Assembly (NCBI GenBank): GCA_022820945.1
Contig: JAJEEP010000007.1
Coordinates: forward strand, 1 to 64,000
Length of the DNA stretch: 64,000 bases
DNA from: Alphaproteobacteria bacterium
GTDB taxonomy: Bacteria; Pseudomonadota; Alphaproteobacteria; UBA828
Direction of reading: 5' to 3'
Positions 41,245-51,846 of this stretch are shown piece after piece (the stretch's first letter is position 1; the number at the start of each line of letters is the position of its first letter). Both the position numbers and the translations under genes were made by a program. The notes under the pieces are model-generated. The model did no database searches and had not been told where the DNA came from. It saw nothing but the letters and a program-made list of their open reading frames with translations.

Positions 41245-42174
41245 CTACACGCCCCGCAGCCGCGGGTCGAGCGCGTCGCGCAGGCCGTCGCCGATGTAGT
41301 TGACGCTCAGCACCGTGAGCGAGATCGCCAGCCCCGGCCAGAGCACCCGCTCCGGCGTCACGGAAATGAAGTTCGCGCCGTCGAAGAGCAGCCGCCCCCA
41401 GGTCGGGAAGTCCGGCGGGAAGCCCAGCCCCAGAAACGAGAGCGCCGATTCCGTGATGATCGCGTTGGCGATGCCGAGCGTCGCCGAGACCATGATCGGG
41501 CTCAGCACGTTGGGCAGGATGTGGCGGGTGATGATGCGCCGCCTGCGCGTCCCGATGCTGCGCGCTGCGGTCACGAACTCGCGCTCCCGGAGCGCCAGCA
41601 CGTCGCCCCGCACGATGCGCGCGGTCTGCATCCAGCTCGTGATGCCGATAATGAATACCACCAGCAGGAAGATCCCGGTCTCCGGGCCAAAGGCGGCGCG
41701 CAGGCTGTCGCGGAACAGCATGATGACCACCAGCAGCAGCGGCAGCAGCGGCAGCGCCAGGAACATGTCGGTGAGCCGCATCAGGAGGCCGTCGATCTGC
41801 CTGAAGTAGCCGGCGAGCACGCCCACCAGGGTGCCGAGCACCAGCGCGATCATCATCGCGGTGAAGCCGACGGCGAGCGAGATGCGCCCGCCCGCCAGCA
41901 CCTGCGCCAGCGTGTCCCGGCCGAGGTTGTCGGTCCCCATCGGATGCTTGAGCGAGGGGCCCTCGTTCTTCGCCAGGATGTCGAGATAGTGCGGGTCCAC
42001 GGTGTGGATCAGCGGGCCGATGGCGACCCCAAGCGCGATGGCGAGGAAGACGCCGGCGCCCGCCAGCGCGCCGGTGTGGTTGCGGAAGGCGAGCCACACG
42101 TCCATCCAGAGCGAGCGGTGGCGCCCGGTTGCGCGCGAGGGGGCGGTGAGGTCGGAAGAGGGCGCCGCCGGCAT
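41245..42174 (-). CDS. Peptide/nickel-type ABC transporter permease (DppC-like)
   Basis: The 309-aa inner-membrane protein has the DppC/OppC layout: a cytoplasmic N-terminus, one membrane segment, a periplasmic loop and five further segments. HPMGTDNLGRDTLAQVLAGG and the EAA loop VTAARSIGTRRRRIITRHIL are diagnostic. It is the last gene of a leftward operon and ends 4 bp from the convergent 3' end of the choline cluster. Confidence 0.93.
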   Translation of the reverse strand: MPAAPSSDLTAPSRATGRHRSLWMDVWLAFRNHTGALAGAGVFLAIALGVAIGPLIHTVDPHYLDILAKNEGPSLKHPMGTDNLGRDTLAQVLAGGRISLAVGFTAMMIALVLGTLVGVLAGYFRQIDGLLMRLTDMFLALPLLPLLLVVIMLFRDSLRAAFGPETGIFLLVVFIIGITSWMQTARIVRGDVLALREREFVTAARSIGTRRRRIITRHILPNVLSPIMVSATLGIANAIITESALSFLGLGFPPDFPTWGRLLFDGANFISVTPERVLWPGLAISLTVLSVNYIGDGLRDALDPRLRGV

Positions 42175-42177
42175 CGC

Positions 42178-43191
42178 TCAGCCGTAGCGAATGCGCGGAT
42201 CGAGGATGCCGTAGAGCACATCCGCGATCAGGTTGAAGAGCACGATCAGCACCGCGAACAGGAAGGAGAGCGTCTGCACCAGGGGAATGTCGGCACCCTG
42301 GATCGCGGTGATGAGCAGCTCGCCGATGCCGTTCACCCGGAAGATCTTCTCCGTGATGATGGCGCCGCCGAAGACGGTGGGGATGCCGAGCGCGATCAGC
42401 GTCACCACCGGGATCAGGCTGTTGCGCAGCACGTGGATGAACAGAACGATCCGCTCGCGCAGCCCCTTGGCTCGCGCGGTACGCACGTAGTCCTGAGTCA
42501 GGTTGTCCAGCACGGCCGCGCGCATGAAGCGGCTGATTTGCGCCGCGTTGAACAGCGCGAGCACCATCACCGGCATTGCCATCTGCTTGATCTGCACCCA
42601 GAAGCTCGAGAGATCGGTCACCCGGTGCGTGGTGTCGTAGATCGACGGCAGCCATTGCAGCGTCACGCTGAAGACGATGATCGCGAGCAGCCCGGTGAAG
42701 AAGGTCGGCACCGAGAAGCCGATCATGGAGACGAAGGTGCCGAGTTGGTCGAACCACGAATACTGCCGGTAGGCCGAGACGATGCCGATCGGGATCGCGA
42801 TGAGGATTCCGATCAGGTAGGAGAGCCCGACCACCCAGAGCGTCTGCGGCAGCCGCTCGATGATGAGGTCGACGACAGGGCTGCGTGTCGCCCAGGAACG
42901 CACCCTGAGGCGTTCCTCCGAAGCGCCGATCTCCACGCCGAACGCCCGCTCGATCAGGTTGAGCGGCTCGTTGACGAAGAACTGCTCCATCCACTTGGCG
43001 TAGCGGATGTGGAACGCCTCCCCGAGCCCGAGCGATTCGCGGATCTGCTCGCGCGCTTCCGGCGGGATGGTGAGCGGCAGCTGCCCGGTGGGGTCGTTGG
43101 GCGCGAGGTCGAGGAGGGCGAAGAGGATGAAGCTGATCGCGATCAGCGTCGGCACCGCGAAGAGCAAACGGCGGACGATGTAGTGAGTCAT
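42178..43191 (-). CDS. Peptide/nickel-type ABC transporter permease (DppB-like)
   Basis: The 337-aa inner-membrane protein begins MTHYIVRRLLFAVPTLIAIS, the standard DppB start, and has the EAA loop YVRTARAKGLRERIVLFIHV. It forms a heterodimer with the DppC-like protein, whose gene starts 4 bp downstream. A periplasmic loop near residues 50-115 is typical. Confidence 0.93.
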   Translation of the reverse strand: MTHYIVRRLLFAVPTLIAISFILFALLDLAPNDPTGQLPLTIPPEAREQIRESLGLGEAFHIRYAKWMEQFFVNEPLNLIERAFGVEIGASEERLRVRSWATRSPVVDLIIERLPQTLWVVGLSYLIGILIAIPIGIVSAYRQYSWFDQLGTFVSMIGFSVPTFFTGLLAIIVFSVTLQWLPSIYDTTHRVTDLSSFWVQIKQMAMPVMVLALFNAAQISRFMRAAVLDNLTQDYVRTARAKGLRERIVLFIHVLRNSLIPVVTLIALGIPTVFGGAIITEKIFRVNGIGELLITAIQGADIPLVQTLSFLFAVLIVLFNLIADVLYGILDPRIRYG

Positions 43192-43271
43192 CGCCCGCGC
43201 CGGTAGGGGAAACGGCCGGCGGCCCGGCGGATTACCCCTCTAGGGGAACATCCGACCTTACGTAATATAGG

Positions 43272-43459
43272 TGGACCGCACGCTCCCACCTCCCCCTGTC
43301 CCCCTCCCCCAAAGGCGGAGGGGGAACGTGGCTGCGCCGCCCGTTCTCCCTCTCCGCCCCTGGGGGCGGAGAGGGCCGGGGTTAGGTGGGGGAGTCGCGG
43401 GCCGCACTGCATGTGCAACGCGGGCCATACAGCAACCGGCTCGAGTCCCGTGCGGTCCA
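43272..43459. repeat. Two-hairpin dispersed element (copy 2) bounded by 10-bp inverted repeats
   Basis: TGGACCGCAC (43272-43281) and GTGCGGTCCA (43450-43459) are perfect inverted repeats 188 bp apart. Inside, reading on the minus strand, is the same two-hairpin block as at 24541-24672, with stems such as CCCTCTCCGCCCC / GGGGCGGAGAGGG. It lies between the permease and binding-protein genes of one operon. Confidence 0.7.
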
Positions 43460-43473
43460 AATGCGTCCTGGCG

Positions 43474-45186
43474 TCAGCGATGCCAGTCCGCGATGTTCCA
43501 CAACTCCGAATCCCAGGGGTTCACGCGTACGCCCTTCAGCGTGTTCGCATGCGCCGAGACCCTCGCCCGCCAGATCAGCGGGATCACATACTGGTTCTGG
43601 ACGATGATGTCGTTCATCCGCTTGCCGATGGCGGCGCGTTCGTCCAGCGATGCCGTCACGGCCATCTCCGCAGCAAGGGCGTCGTATTCGGCATTGCAGG
43701 CGCGCGCGATGTTGCCGCCGAGCCACTGGTTCTCGGGCCCCGGGATTTCCGAGCATCGCCAGTTGGCCATGTAGGCCTCGGGGTCCACGCCGTCGAAGTT
43801 GTTCGTGTACATCTGGATGTCGGCGTAGAACTTCATGTAGGTGTCGGGGCTCGCCGGGTCGCCGCCGAAGTAGACCGCCGCGTCGATGTTGCGCAGCTCC
43901 GTCTCGACCCCGATCTGCCCCCACATCTGCTTGATCAGCGCCTGCGTGCCCTGGCGCACCGAGTTGGTGGAGGTCTGGTAGAGGATCGAGAGGCGCACGC
44001 CGTCCTTCTCCCGCACACCGTCCTCGCCCGGCATCCAGCCGGCCTCGTCCAGGATGCGGTTCGCCTCGTCGATATCCTGGGTCTTGCAGGCATCGTTGGC
44101 GTCTGACGCATAGACCGGCGGCGCCGGCAGCACGTTGCAGGTGACCTGACCCGCCGCGCCGTAGCCGAAGTCGACCAGGATCTGGCGGTCGATGGCGAGC
44201 GAGAGCGCGTGGCGTACTGCCGGGTCGGAGAGGAAGGGGTGCGGATTGGTGCCGTCGAGATGGAGCGAGCGCATGTCCTTCCCGAGATCGGAATCGTCGT
44301 TGGTCTGATTGACGACCAGACGCTCCACCATCGTGCCGAAACCTGCGACGACTGTCCCCTTGCCGTTGGCCACCATCTGCTCCAGCACCTCGGGCTCGAT
44401 CTGCAGGTTCCAGGCGTAATCGAACTCGCCGGTGGCGAGCACCGCGCGCGCGGCCGAGGTGGCATCGCCGCCGCCCTTGAAGGTGACGGTGGCGAAGGCG
44501 GGCTTGTCGGGCTCGCGGTAGTTCTCGTTGGCCGAGAAGACGATCACGTCGTTGGCGCGAAACTCGTCCACCTTGAAGGGGCCGGTGCCGATGGGTCCGA
44601 AGTTCTGCTCCGTGCAGGTCTGCGCCCTCGCGCCGGTGCAGTTCTCGAACTGCGTCTTCTGCAGGATCGGTGCGGTGGAGCCCACGAACGGCCCGTAGGG
44701 GAAGGGCTTGGCCACGCCGAAGTCGATGCGCACCGTGTGGTCGTCCACCGCTTCCACACCGGTGACATCGGTGAAGCTGGAGAGGGGATTGCAACCCATC
44801 TCCTCGTTCAGGCAATACTCGGCTGAGAACACAACGTCGGCGGCGGTGAAGGGCGTGCCGTCGGACCAGACGATGTCCTGCCTGAGCGGCCAGGTGATGG
44901 ACATGAGATCGGCCGCCACACCGCCGTTCTCCACGGTGGGAATGTCGGCGGCGAGCGCGGGGATCATGGTGCCCGTGTCGTCGTAGCGGGCGAGCGGCTC
45001 CAGCACGAGGGAGGCCGCCTCGATGTCCTTGGTGCCGCCTGAGAGGTACGGATTGACGGTCGAGACCGCCTGCCAATAGAGGATTTTCAGTTGGCCGTCG
45101 CGGCCGCGCTCGGCAAGGGCCGAGGTCGAGAGCATCGCCACTGCAACCGCCGCGGCGGCCAAGCCGGTCATGCACTTTCCGATCAT
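43474..45186 (-). CDS. Family 5 peptide ABC transporter substrate-binding protein
   Basis: The 570-aa product has a signal peptide (MIGKCMTGLAAAAVAVAMLS, ending about ALA) and the SBP family 5 core: GQLKILYWQAVSTVNPYLSG, IVWSDGTPFTAADVVFSAEY, NFGPIGTGPFKVDEF and HLDGTNPHPFLSDPAVRHAL. The start ATG 45186 has AGGAGGAT eight bases upstream; a longer upstream frame is not used. It is followed by its permease genes after the repeat element. Confidence 0.93.
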   Translation of the reverse strand: MIGKCMTGLAAAAVAVAMLSTSALAERGRDGQLKILYWQAVSTVNPYLSGGTKDIEAASLVLEPLARYDDTGTMIPALAADIPTVENGGVAADLMSITWPLRQDIVWSDGTPFTAADVVFSAEYCLNEEMGCNPLSSFTDVTGVEAVDDHTVRIDFGVAKPFPYGPFVGSTAPILQKTQFENCTGARAQTCTEQNFGPIGTGPFKVDEFRANDVIVFSANENYREPDKPAFATVTFKGGGDATSAARAVLATGEFDYAWNLQIEPEVLEQMVANGKGTVVAGFGTMVERLVVNQTNDDSDLGKDMRSLHLDGTNPHPFLSDPAVRHALSLAIDRQILVDFGYGAAGQVTCNVLPAPPVYASDANDACKTQDIDEANRILDEAGWMPGEDGVREKDGVRLSILYQTSTNSVRQGTQALIKQMWGQIGVETELRNIDAAVYFGGDPASPDTYMKFYADIQMYTNNFDGVDPEAYMANWRCSEIPGPENQWLGGNIARACNAEYDALAAEMAVTASLDERAAIGKRMNDIIVQNQYVIPLIWRARVSAHANTLKGVRVNPWDSELWNIADWHR

Positions 45187-45251
45187 GTCGCGATCCTCCT
45201 GGTGGGAGGGAAGAGGGGTGCGCCTGTCAGCACACCCCGCATCATCTGTCA

Positions 45252-46224
45252 TCATTCCGCCAAGTGACAAGCGACCTGGTGGCCGGGGCGGAGCGTGCGC
45301 CATGCCGGCTCTCTCTGCGAGCATTCCGCCACCGCCACCGGGCAGCGGGTGCTGAAGCGGCAGCCGGGCGGCGGCGCGGCGGGGCTCGGCACGTCGCCCT
45401 CCAGGATGATGCGCTTGCGCCGGGCCTCGCGCTCGGGATCGTGCGTGGGCACCGCCGAGAGCAGCGCGCGCGTGTAGGGGTGCAGCGGCTCCTCGTAGAG
45501 CGCATCGCTGGTCGCCAGCTCGACGATCTTGCCGAGGTACATCACTGCCACCCGGTCGGCGACGTGGCGCACCATGCGCAGGTCGTGGGAGATGAAGAGG
45601 TAGGTGAGGCCGAGGCGCTCCTGAAGCTCCTTCAGCAGGTTCACCACCTGCGCCTGGATCGAGACGTCAAGCGCCGCGATCGGCTCGTCGCAGACGACGA
45701 ACTCGGGGTTGAGCGCGAGCGCCCGCGCGACGCCGATGCGCTGGCGCTGCCCGCCGGAGAACTCGTGCGGGTAGCGGTTGGCGAAGGCGGGGTCGAGGCC
45801 CACGGCATCCAGCAGCGCCTCGACGCGCTCCCTCAGCGCCGCGCCCGCCGCCACCCCGTGCTCGCGTAGCGGCTCGCCGACGATGCTGCCCACGGTCATG
45901 CGCGGGTTCAGGCTGTCCTGCGGGTCCTGGAAGATCATCTGCATGTGCGGGCGGAGCCGGCGCAGCGCCTCGCCCTGGAGCGCGGTGATGTCGTCGCCCC
46001 GAAACCTCACCCGCCCCGCCGTCGGCGTGTAGAGGCGCAGGATCACCCGGCCGACGGTCGACTTGCCGCAGCCGCTCTCGCCCACCAGGCCCAGTGTCTC
46101 GCGCGGATAAATCGCGAAGTCGAGCCCGTCCACCGCCCGCACGCTGCCCACCTCGCGGCGGAAGACCCCCCGCAGGATCGGGAAGTACTTGGTCAGGTTC
46201 TCGACCGCGACCAGGGGCTCCCGG

Positions 46225-46235
<11 letters not shown>
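45252..46235 (-). CDS. Oligopeptide-type ABC transporter ATP-binding protein (DppF-like)
   Basis: The 327-aa ATPase has Walker [10 protein letters not shown], the Q-loop [14 protein letters not shown], the signature [15 protein letters not shown] and Walker [13 protein letters not shown]. The C-terminal extension has the cysteines of the oligo_HPY/Fe-S-like zone ([20 protein letters not shown]). The start is GTG 46235, which overlaps the 3' end of the DppD-like gene by 11 bp; an open frame continues upstream in antisense to nothing known. Confidence 0.92.
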
Positions 46236-47277
<1,042 letters not shown>

Positions 47278-47404
47278 GGATCGGCCTCCGCGGTCTCCGA
47301 GCCTGCCTCGGCCCGATGGCCCGCGATCCTAACCGCCGCTTCGCCGCCCGTGCTAGTCTCCCGCGCCGGATTCGGGCGCGGCGAGGACGAACGGCGGGGC
47401 GGAG

Positions 47405-48604
47405 ATGACGGTGCAGGGCAGGGAGCGGCTGGGCGCCGCCGATATCGTGGTGGTCGGCGCCGGCATCATGGGGGCGAGCATCGCCTTCCAGCTCACGCGG
47501 CAGTCCGGCCGCAAGGTCGTGGTGGTCGACGAGCGGCCCCCGGTGGGCGGCATGTCGGGCCGCACCTTCGGCCAGATCCGCCAGCACTACTCGAACGCGC
47601 TGATGGTCGAGATGGCGATCCGGGGCTTCGACGTGCTCAACAACTGGCAGGCGGAGGTCGGCGTCGGCGATCCCGGCTACGTCAGGCTCGGCTACATGCT
47701 GCTCGTGGTCGAGGCGCAGGTGGAGGCCTGCCGGCGCAACGTCGAGCTCGGCCGCCAGCTCGGCGTCGACACGCGCTTCGCGAGCCCCGACGAGATCAAG
47801 GCGCTGGAGCCCGCGCTGGTCACGGAAGACCTCGCCGGCGGCGCCTGGGAGCCCAACGGCGGCTACATCGACGTGACCCGCATGGTGCTGAGCTGGCTCG
47901 GCGCGGCCCAGGCGGCGGGCGCGACGCTCCATTCCGAGCTCCGGGTGGAGCGGATCGCCACGGCGGACGGCCAGGTCGTGGGCGTGGACACGGCCGAGGG
48001 CCGCATCGAGGCGCCCACAGTGATCGCCGCGACCGGCGCCTGGATCGCCGACCTGCTGGCGCCCATCGGCATCGACGTGCCGATCGAGCGCCGCCGCCTC
48101 GACATGGCCTATCTGGAGCAGCCGCCGGGCCGTCCCACCATCCGTACCTGCATCACCGACGGTAACTCCAACGTCGTGATGCGCCCCGACATGGGGCCCT
48201 ACCTGCTGGCGGTGGCCTATCCCAACGAGATGCCCGAGGTCGCCGACCCCACCGCGCCCGCGCCGGCGGAAGACGAGGCCCGCCACCGCACGAGGCTCGA
48301 CAAGGCGCTGGCCGAGCGACTGCCGGACTTCGTCGATGCCAGGGTCGTGCGCACGGTCTCCGGCGCCTACGACATCACGCCGGATTTTCACCCGATCCTC
48401 GGCTGGGCACCGGGGCTGGAGGGGCTCTATCTCGCCGCCGGCTTCTCGGGCCACGGCCTCAAGCTCTCGCCTGCGGTGGGCGAGTGCGTGGCCGCCGCCG
48501 TGCTCGGCGCGGATTCGCCCTTCGACATCCGCCCGCTCAGGCCCACGCGCTTTGCCGAGGGCGAGCCCATGTACCTCGCCTACGGGCCGTCGGCGCGCGC
48601 CTGA
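47405..48604 (+). CDS. FAD-dependent oxidoreductase (DAO/sarcosine-oxidase-like family)
   Basis: The 399-aa product begins with ADIVVVGAGIMGASIAFQLT and VVVVDERPPVGGMSGRTFG (dinucleotide fold), and ends with YDITPDFHPILGWAPGLEGL and YLAAGFSGHGLKLSPAVGE, the second FAD region of the DAO family. Members oxidise secondary or D-amino acids, often with H2O2 formation. A peptide/opine-type importer is divergent and a PhyH dioxygenase follows at 77 bp, suggesting one catabolic unit for an N-substituted amino acid. The substrate is unknown. Confidence 0.88.
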   Translation: MTVQGRERLGAADIVVVGAGIMGASIAFQLTRQSGRKVVVVDERPPVGGMSGRTFGQIRQHYSNALMVEMAIRGFDVLNNWQAEVGVGDPGYVRLGYMLLVVEAQVEACRRNVELGRQLGVDTRFASPDEIKALEPALVTEDLAGGAWEPNGGYIDVTRMVLSWLGAAQAAGATLHSELRVERIATADGQVVGVDTAEGRIEAPTVIAATGAWIADLLAPIGIDVPIERRRLDMAYLEQPPGRPTIRTCITDGNSNVVMRPDMGPYLLAVAYPNEMPEVADPTAPAPAEDEARHRTRLDKALAERLPDFVDARVVRTVSGAYDITPDFHPILGWAPGLEGLYLAAGFSGHGLKLSPAVGECVAAAVLGADSPFDIRPLRPTRFAEGEPMYLAYGPSARA

Positions 48605-48680
48605 CGACGATCTATACCGCCCGAGTCAGGAATGGCATCATCCTCCCATCCCGCGCGCCGAACCGGACGAGGACCCCGCC

Positions 48681-49547
48681 ATGCCGACCCTGACCGATGA
48701 GCAGCGCCGCCAGTGGGCGGTCGATGGCTACATCCATCTGGAAGGCGCGTTGGCGCCGCAGGAGGTCTCGCTCTACTGCGGACTGATCGATGCCCTGCGC
48801 CCGCAGGCGGGATGGGAGCCGGTGCCGGGCCTGCCCTTCGGCCACTACGGCTGGGTGGAGCGCAACGCGACGGCGGACGACCTCGACTCCTTCATGGATC
48901 GCCGGGATATCCTGGGCTACGCCGAGCCGTTCCGGGATCTCATCGACCGGCCCAACGTCTTCGACCCGATCCTCGAGCTCATGGGCCCCTACATCGTGCT
49001 CAGCATGTCGCAGGCCATCGTCCGCGCGTCCACGACCGAGTTTCCCGGTTTCATCCACACGGACGGCGGGCAGGCGCTCCGGCAGATTCGCGTGACCGAG
49101 ACCAGCAGGCCGCTGGCGGTGAAGGCCCTCTACCTCCTCACCGACGTCGAGGGAACGGACAACGGCAATTTCACGGTCTTCCCCGGCAGCCATCTTCGGC
49201 AGATCCCGTTCGACAGCGACGCGGCTCCGACTCCCCACACGCCGGGCGCCGTCCAGCTGGGCGGGAAGGCGGGCGATTGCTACCTGTTCAGCCACGCGCT
49301 CTGGCACGGGCCCGCGCCGAACCGTTCCGGCAAGGGCCGCAAGACGCTGCTCTACAACTACGCGCAGATGTTCCTGAAGCCCTATGACTTCCCCACCATC
49401 GCCGGCGCCATTGACAAGTGCACGCCGCGCCAGCGCCGGCTCCTGGGCGATCTCGGGCATGCCCCGAGGCTGGGGGACTTCTTCTACGTGCCCGAGGACC
49501 AGGAGGACGTCATCTACCGGCGAACCGGCGCCCGCCAGGCCGCCTGA
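48681..49547 (+). CDS. Phytanoyl-CoA dioxygenase (PhyH)-family Fe(II)/2-oxoglutarate enzyme
   Basis: The 288-aa product has the double-stranded beta-helix: the metal pair H126-x-D128 in FIHTDGG, a distal His in SHALWHGPAPNRSGKG (about H209) and an Arg just after it that could bind 2-oxoglutarate. PhyH-family enzymes hydroxylate small molecules such as ectoine or phytanoyl-CoA; this one has no diagnostic substrate motif. The ATG at 48681 is chosen because MPTLTDEQRRQWAVDGYIHL is the usual N-terminus. It is probably co-transcribed with the FAD enzyme. Confidence 0.85.
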   Translation: MPTLTDEQRRQWAVDGYIHLEGALAPQEVSLYCGLIDALRPQAGWEPVPGLPFGHYGWVERNATADDLDSFMDRRDILGYAEPFRDLIDRPNVFDPILELMGPYIVLSMSQAIVRASTTEFPGFIHTDGGQALRQIRVTETSRPLAVKALYLLTDVEGTDNGNFTVFPGSHLRQIPFDSDAAPTPHTPGAVQLGGKAGDCYLFSHALWHGPAPNRSGKGRKTLLYNYAQMFLKPYDFPTIAGAIDKCTPRQRRLLGDLGHAPRLGDFFYVPEDQEDVIYRRTGARQAA

Positions 49548-49563
49548 CCGGCCCTGAAACGGC

Positions 49564-49935
49564 CTACGGATCCCGGCTCAGGCCCCGCTCCTCCAACGCC
49601 TCCAGGTAGGTGTGCCAGATCGCGTCGCGGTGTTCCGCGAGGTGGCGCAGGTAGGACCACGTGTAGATGCCGGTGGTGTGCAGGTCGTCGAAATGGAGGC
49701 GCACGGCGTAGTTGCCGACCGGCTCGATCAGGGTGATGCCGACGTGGCGCCGTCCGGGCACGATGGTCTTGCCCTCGCCGTGGCCCCTGACTTCGGCCGA
49801 CGGGCTTTCCACCCGCAGCAGCTCGGCCGGCAGGCTGCACCTCAGGTCGTCGTCGAAATCGACCTCCAGCGTCCTCTCCGCGCTCCTGTAGCGGAGTTCC
49901 ACCGGCCAGGGTTGGTTCTCGAAGGGCGAGCTCAC
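49564..49935 (-). CDS. DUF971 (gamma-butyrobetaine hydroxylase N-domain-like) protein
   Basis: The 123-aa product has the DUF971 pattern [39 protein letters not shown] and [20 protein letters not shown]. The last block, with HTTGIYTW, is the family signature. In other proteins the domain precedes a dioxygenase or accompanies Fe-S assembly factors; its stand-alone role is not established. ATG 49935 overlaps the stop of the Trm112-like gene (ATGA). Confidence 0.9.
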   Translation of the reverse strand: MSSPFENQPWPVELRYRSAERTLEVDFDDDLRCSLPAELLRVESPSAEVRGHGEGKTIVPGRRHVGITLIEPVGNYAVRLHFDDLHTTGIYTWSYLRHLAEHRDAIWHTYLEALEERGLSRDP

Positions 49936-50132
49936 CTGGCCTCGCCCTCTTCCAGCGGCCGCGCTTCGTCCGGCAGCATGATCGGAATGCCGTCCCGGAT
50001 CGGGAACGCCAGCTTCGCCTTGTCGCTGATCAGCTCCTGCCGCTCGGCGTCGTAGCGCAGCGGTTCCTTGGTCAGCGGGCAGACGAGGATCTCCAGCAGC
50101 TTGGGGTCGACCGTGGCCCGTTCCTCTCCCAT
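49932..50132 (-). CDS. Trm112-family (YcaR-like) small protein
   Basis: The 66-aa product has [20 protein letters not shown] and [19 protein letters not shown], the core of bacterial Trm112/YcaR proteins. Trm112 proteins partner with methyltransferases; the bacterial ones are small and partly lack the zinc cysteines, as here where only one Cys remains. The ATG at 50132 has AGGGAGG eight bases upstream; a GTG at 50150 overlapping the previous stop is less likely. Confidence 0.9.
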   Translation of the reverse strand: MGEERATVDPKLLEILVCPLTKEPLRYDAERQELISDKAKLAFPIRDGIPIMLPDEARPLEEGEAR

Positions 50133-50146
50133 GCGCGCGGCCTCCC

Positions 50147-50812
50147 TCACTGCATCCGCGACTTTGGCCCGGACGCGCTGTGGGCGGCCATCTCGAACAG
50201 CGCCTGCATCATGGCCACCAGCTCGGTTTCGCTAGGGCATTCCAGCAGCGCTTGTTTCTCGCCCGGCTCGAAGGGGCAGGCCATGGCGAGGCAGGTCACC
50301 AGCGCCTCGTCGCTGGCTCGCTCGATCGCATCCCAGTCGGCGGTGAGCCCTTGGTGATCGAAATAGGCCCTCAGCGCCGGGAGCAGACTGCCCCGGTCGA
50401 CGGTAAGCGGGGCCGGTTCCGGCAGGTCGCCGGCGAAGCGGCTGTAGTCGGCACGGACTCGCCGATAGAGCAGGCCGTCCTGCTCCAGCTCGCGCGCGAT
50501 GGCGAAGCGGCAGACGCCGGTGAGCGTGATCAGGAAGCGGTTGTCCGGCGTCTCGGAAAAGGACGTGATGCGGCCGATACAGCCCACCGGATAGACCTCC
50601 GGCGCATCGAGCTTCGCCCGCGGATCGGCCGGCTGGATCATGCCGATCATCTTGTGCGAGGCCATCGCGTCCTGCGTCATCTCCAGGTAGCGGGGCTCGA
50701 AGATGTTGAGCGGCAGCCGCCCGCGCGGCAGCAGCAGCACCCCCGGCAGCGGGAAGATCGGGATGACGCGCGGCAGCTCGTCGATGCCGCCCGGTTCGGG
50801 CCCGGCGGTCAC
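50147..50812 (-). CDS. LON substrate-binding-domain (LonN/PUA-like) protein
   Basis: The 221-aa product consists of the Lon N-terminal domain: [57 protein letters not shown] and [11 protein letters not shown]. There is no ATPase or protease part, as is usual for this stand-alone family. Its role may be substrate recognition in protein quality control, next to a thioredoxin co-chaperone. The start is GTG 50812; a very long antisense-free frame upstream is not used. Confidence 0.88.
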   Translation of the reverse strand: MTAGPEPGGIDELPRVIPIFPLPGVLLLPRGRLPLNIFEPRYLEMTQDAMASHKMIGMIQPADPRAKLDAPEVYPVGCIGRITSFSETPDNRFLITLTGVCRFAIARELEQDGLLYRRVRADYSRFAGDLPEPAPLTVDRGSLLPALRAYFDHQGLTADWDAIERASDEALVTCLAMACPFEPGEKQALLECPSETELVAMMQALFEMAAHSASGPKSRMQ

Positions 50813-50820
50813 GCCATGCC

Positions 50821-51726
50821 TCAGGAGAACAGGATCGACGAGAGCTTGCGGCGGCCCGCGACCGTGAGCGGGTCGGCGTGGCCGAGCGCCTCGAACAGCT
50901 TGAGCAGCTGCTGGCGCGCGGCCTCCTCGTTCCACTCCCGCTCCCGGCGGATGATTTCGATCAACTCGTCGATGGCCTGCTCGTTGCGCCCCGCGCCGTG
51001 ATGCGCCATGGCGAGGTCGAAGCGGGCCTGATGGTCGCCGGGATTCTGGGCCAGCCGCGCCTGTAGCTCGGCGGTATCGCCGTCGGCTTCGCCGGCCTGC
51101 TCGGCGAGAGTGAGAGCCGATACCGCGCTCTCCACGTCGGCGTTCTTCAGCGAATCGTCGTCGAGGCCGTCCACCAGCTCGCGGGCCTCCTGGAGATCGC
51201 CGGCACCGACGAGGCAGCGCACCAGCCCTGCGATCGCCGCCGCCTCGCCCGGCACCTGGCGCAGGATCTGGCCGTAGATGTTCGACGCGGTGGCGAAGTC
51301 CCCGCCGTCCAGCGCGTCCTTGGCCTGCTCCAGCGCCTGCTCCAGCGGCGAGGGGCCCATGGGTCCGACCAGCCGCTCCACGAAGCGCTTGATCTGGCTC
51401 TCCGGCTGCGCGCCCATGAAGCCGTCCACCGGCTGCCCCTTGTCGAAGGCGAACACGGCCGGGATCGACTGGATGCGGAGCTGCTGCGCGATTTCCGGAT
51501 TCTCGTCGATGTTGATCTTGACCAGCGCCACCTTGCCGCCGGCGTCTCTCACCGTCTTCTCCAGGATCGGCGCAAGCTGCTTGCAGGGGCCGCACCAGGG
51601 AGCCCAGAAGTCGACGATCACCGGCGTCTGTTGCGACGCCTCGATCACGTCGGCGGCGAAGCTCTGGGTCGTCGCGTCCTTCGGCTGCGCGGCGCCGCCG
51701 GCCGACTGGCCAATGAGGGTATCCAT
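50821..51726 (-). CDS. Thioredoxin-TPR co-chaperone, YbbN/CnoX-like
   Basis: The 301-aa product has a thioredoxin domain with a full WAPWCGPCKQ active site (about residues 41-48), then TPR-like helices (ALEQAKDALDGGDFATASNI; ARFDLAMAHHGAGRNEQAID). In Escherichia coli the homologue CnoX protects proteins and hands them to GroEL/ES and DnaK. The intact CxxC suggests redox activity. The ATG at 51726 has GGGAG nine bases upstream. It is followed at 8 bp by the LON-domain gene. Confidence 0.9.
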   Translation of the reverse strand: MDTLIGQSAGGAAQPKDATTQSFAADVIEASQQTPVIVDFWAPWCGPCKQLAPILEKTVRDAGGKVALVKINIDENPEIAQQLRIQSIPAVFAFDKGQPVDGFMGAQPESQIKRFVERLVGPMGPSPLEQALEQAKDALDGGDFATASNIYGQILRQVPGEAAAIAGLVRCLVGAGDLQEARELVDGLDDDSLKNADVESAVSALTLAEQAGEADGDTAELQARLAQNPGDHQARFDLAMAHHGAGRNEQAIDELIEIIRREREWNEEAARQQLLKLFEALGHADPLTVAGRRKLSSILFS

Positions 51727-51846
51727 ACCCGCATGCTCCCGGCTGGAGAGGATTCGGTTGGGCAAGAGCTACATGGCAGCTTGCACCGGGCCTTGCAAGC
51801 CTGCCCCCGGTGCCGGAGACGGCTGTTCTGCTATTGGCGGGTCCGC

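Noticed and set aside
41521..43206. Long open frame antisense to the two Dpp-like permeases
   Set aside because: The permeases on the other strand have clear family motifs; this frame is His/Asp/Arg-rich shadow sequence.
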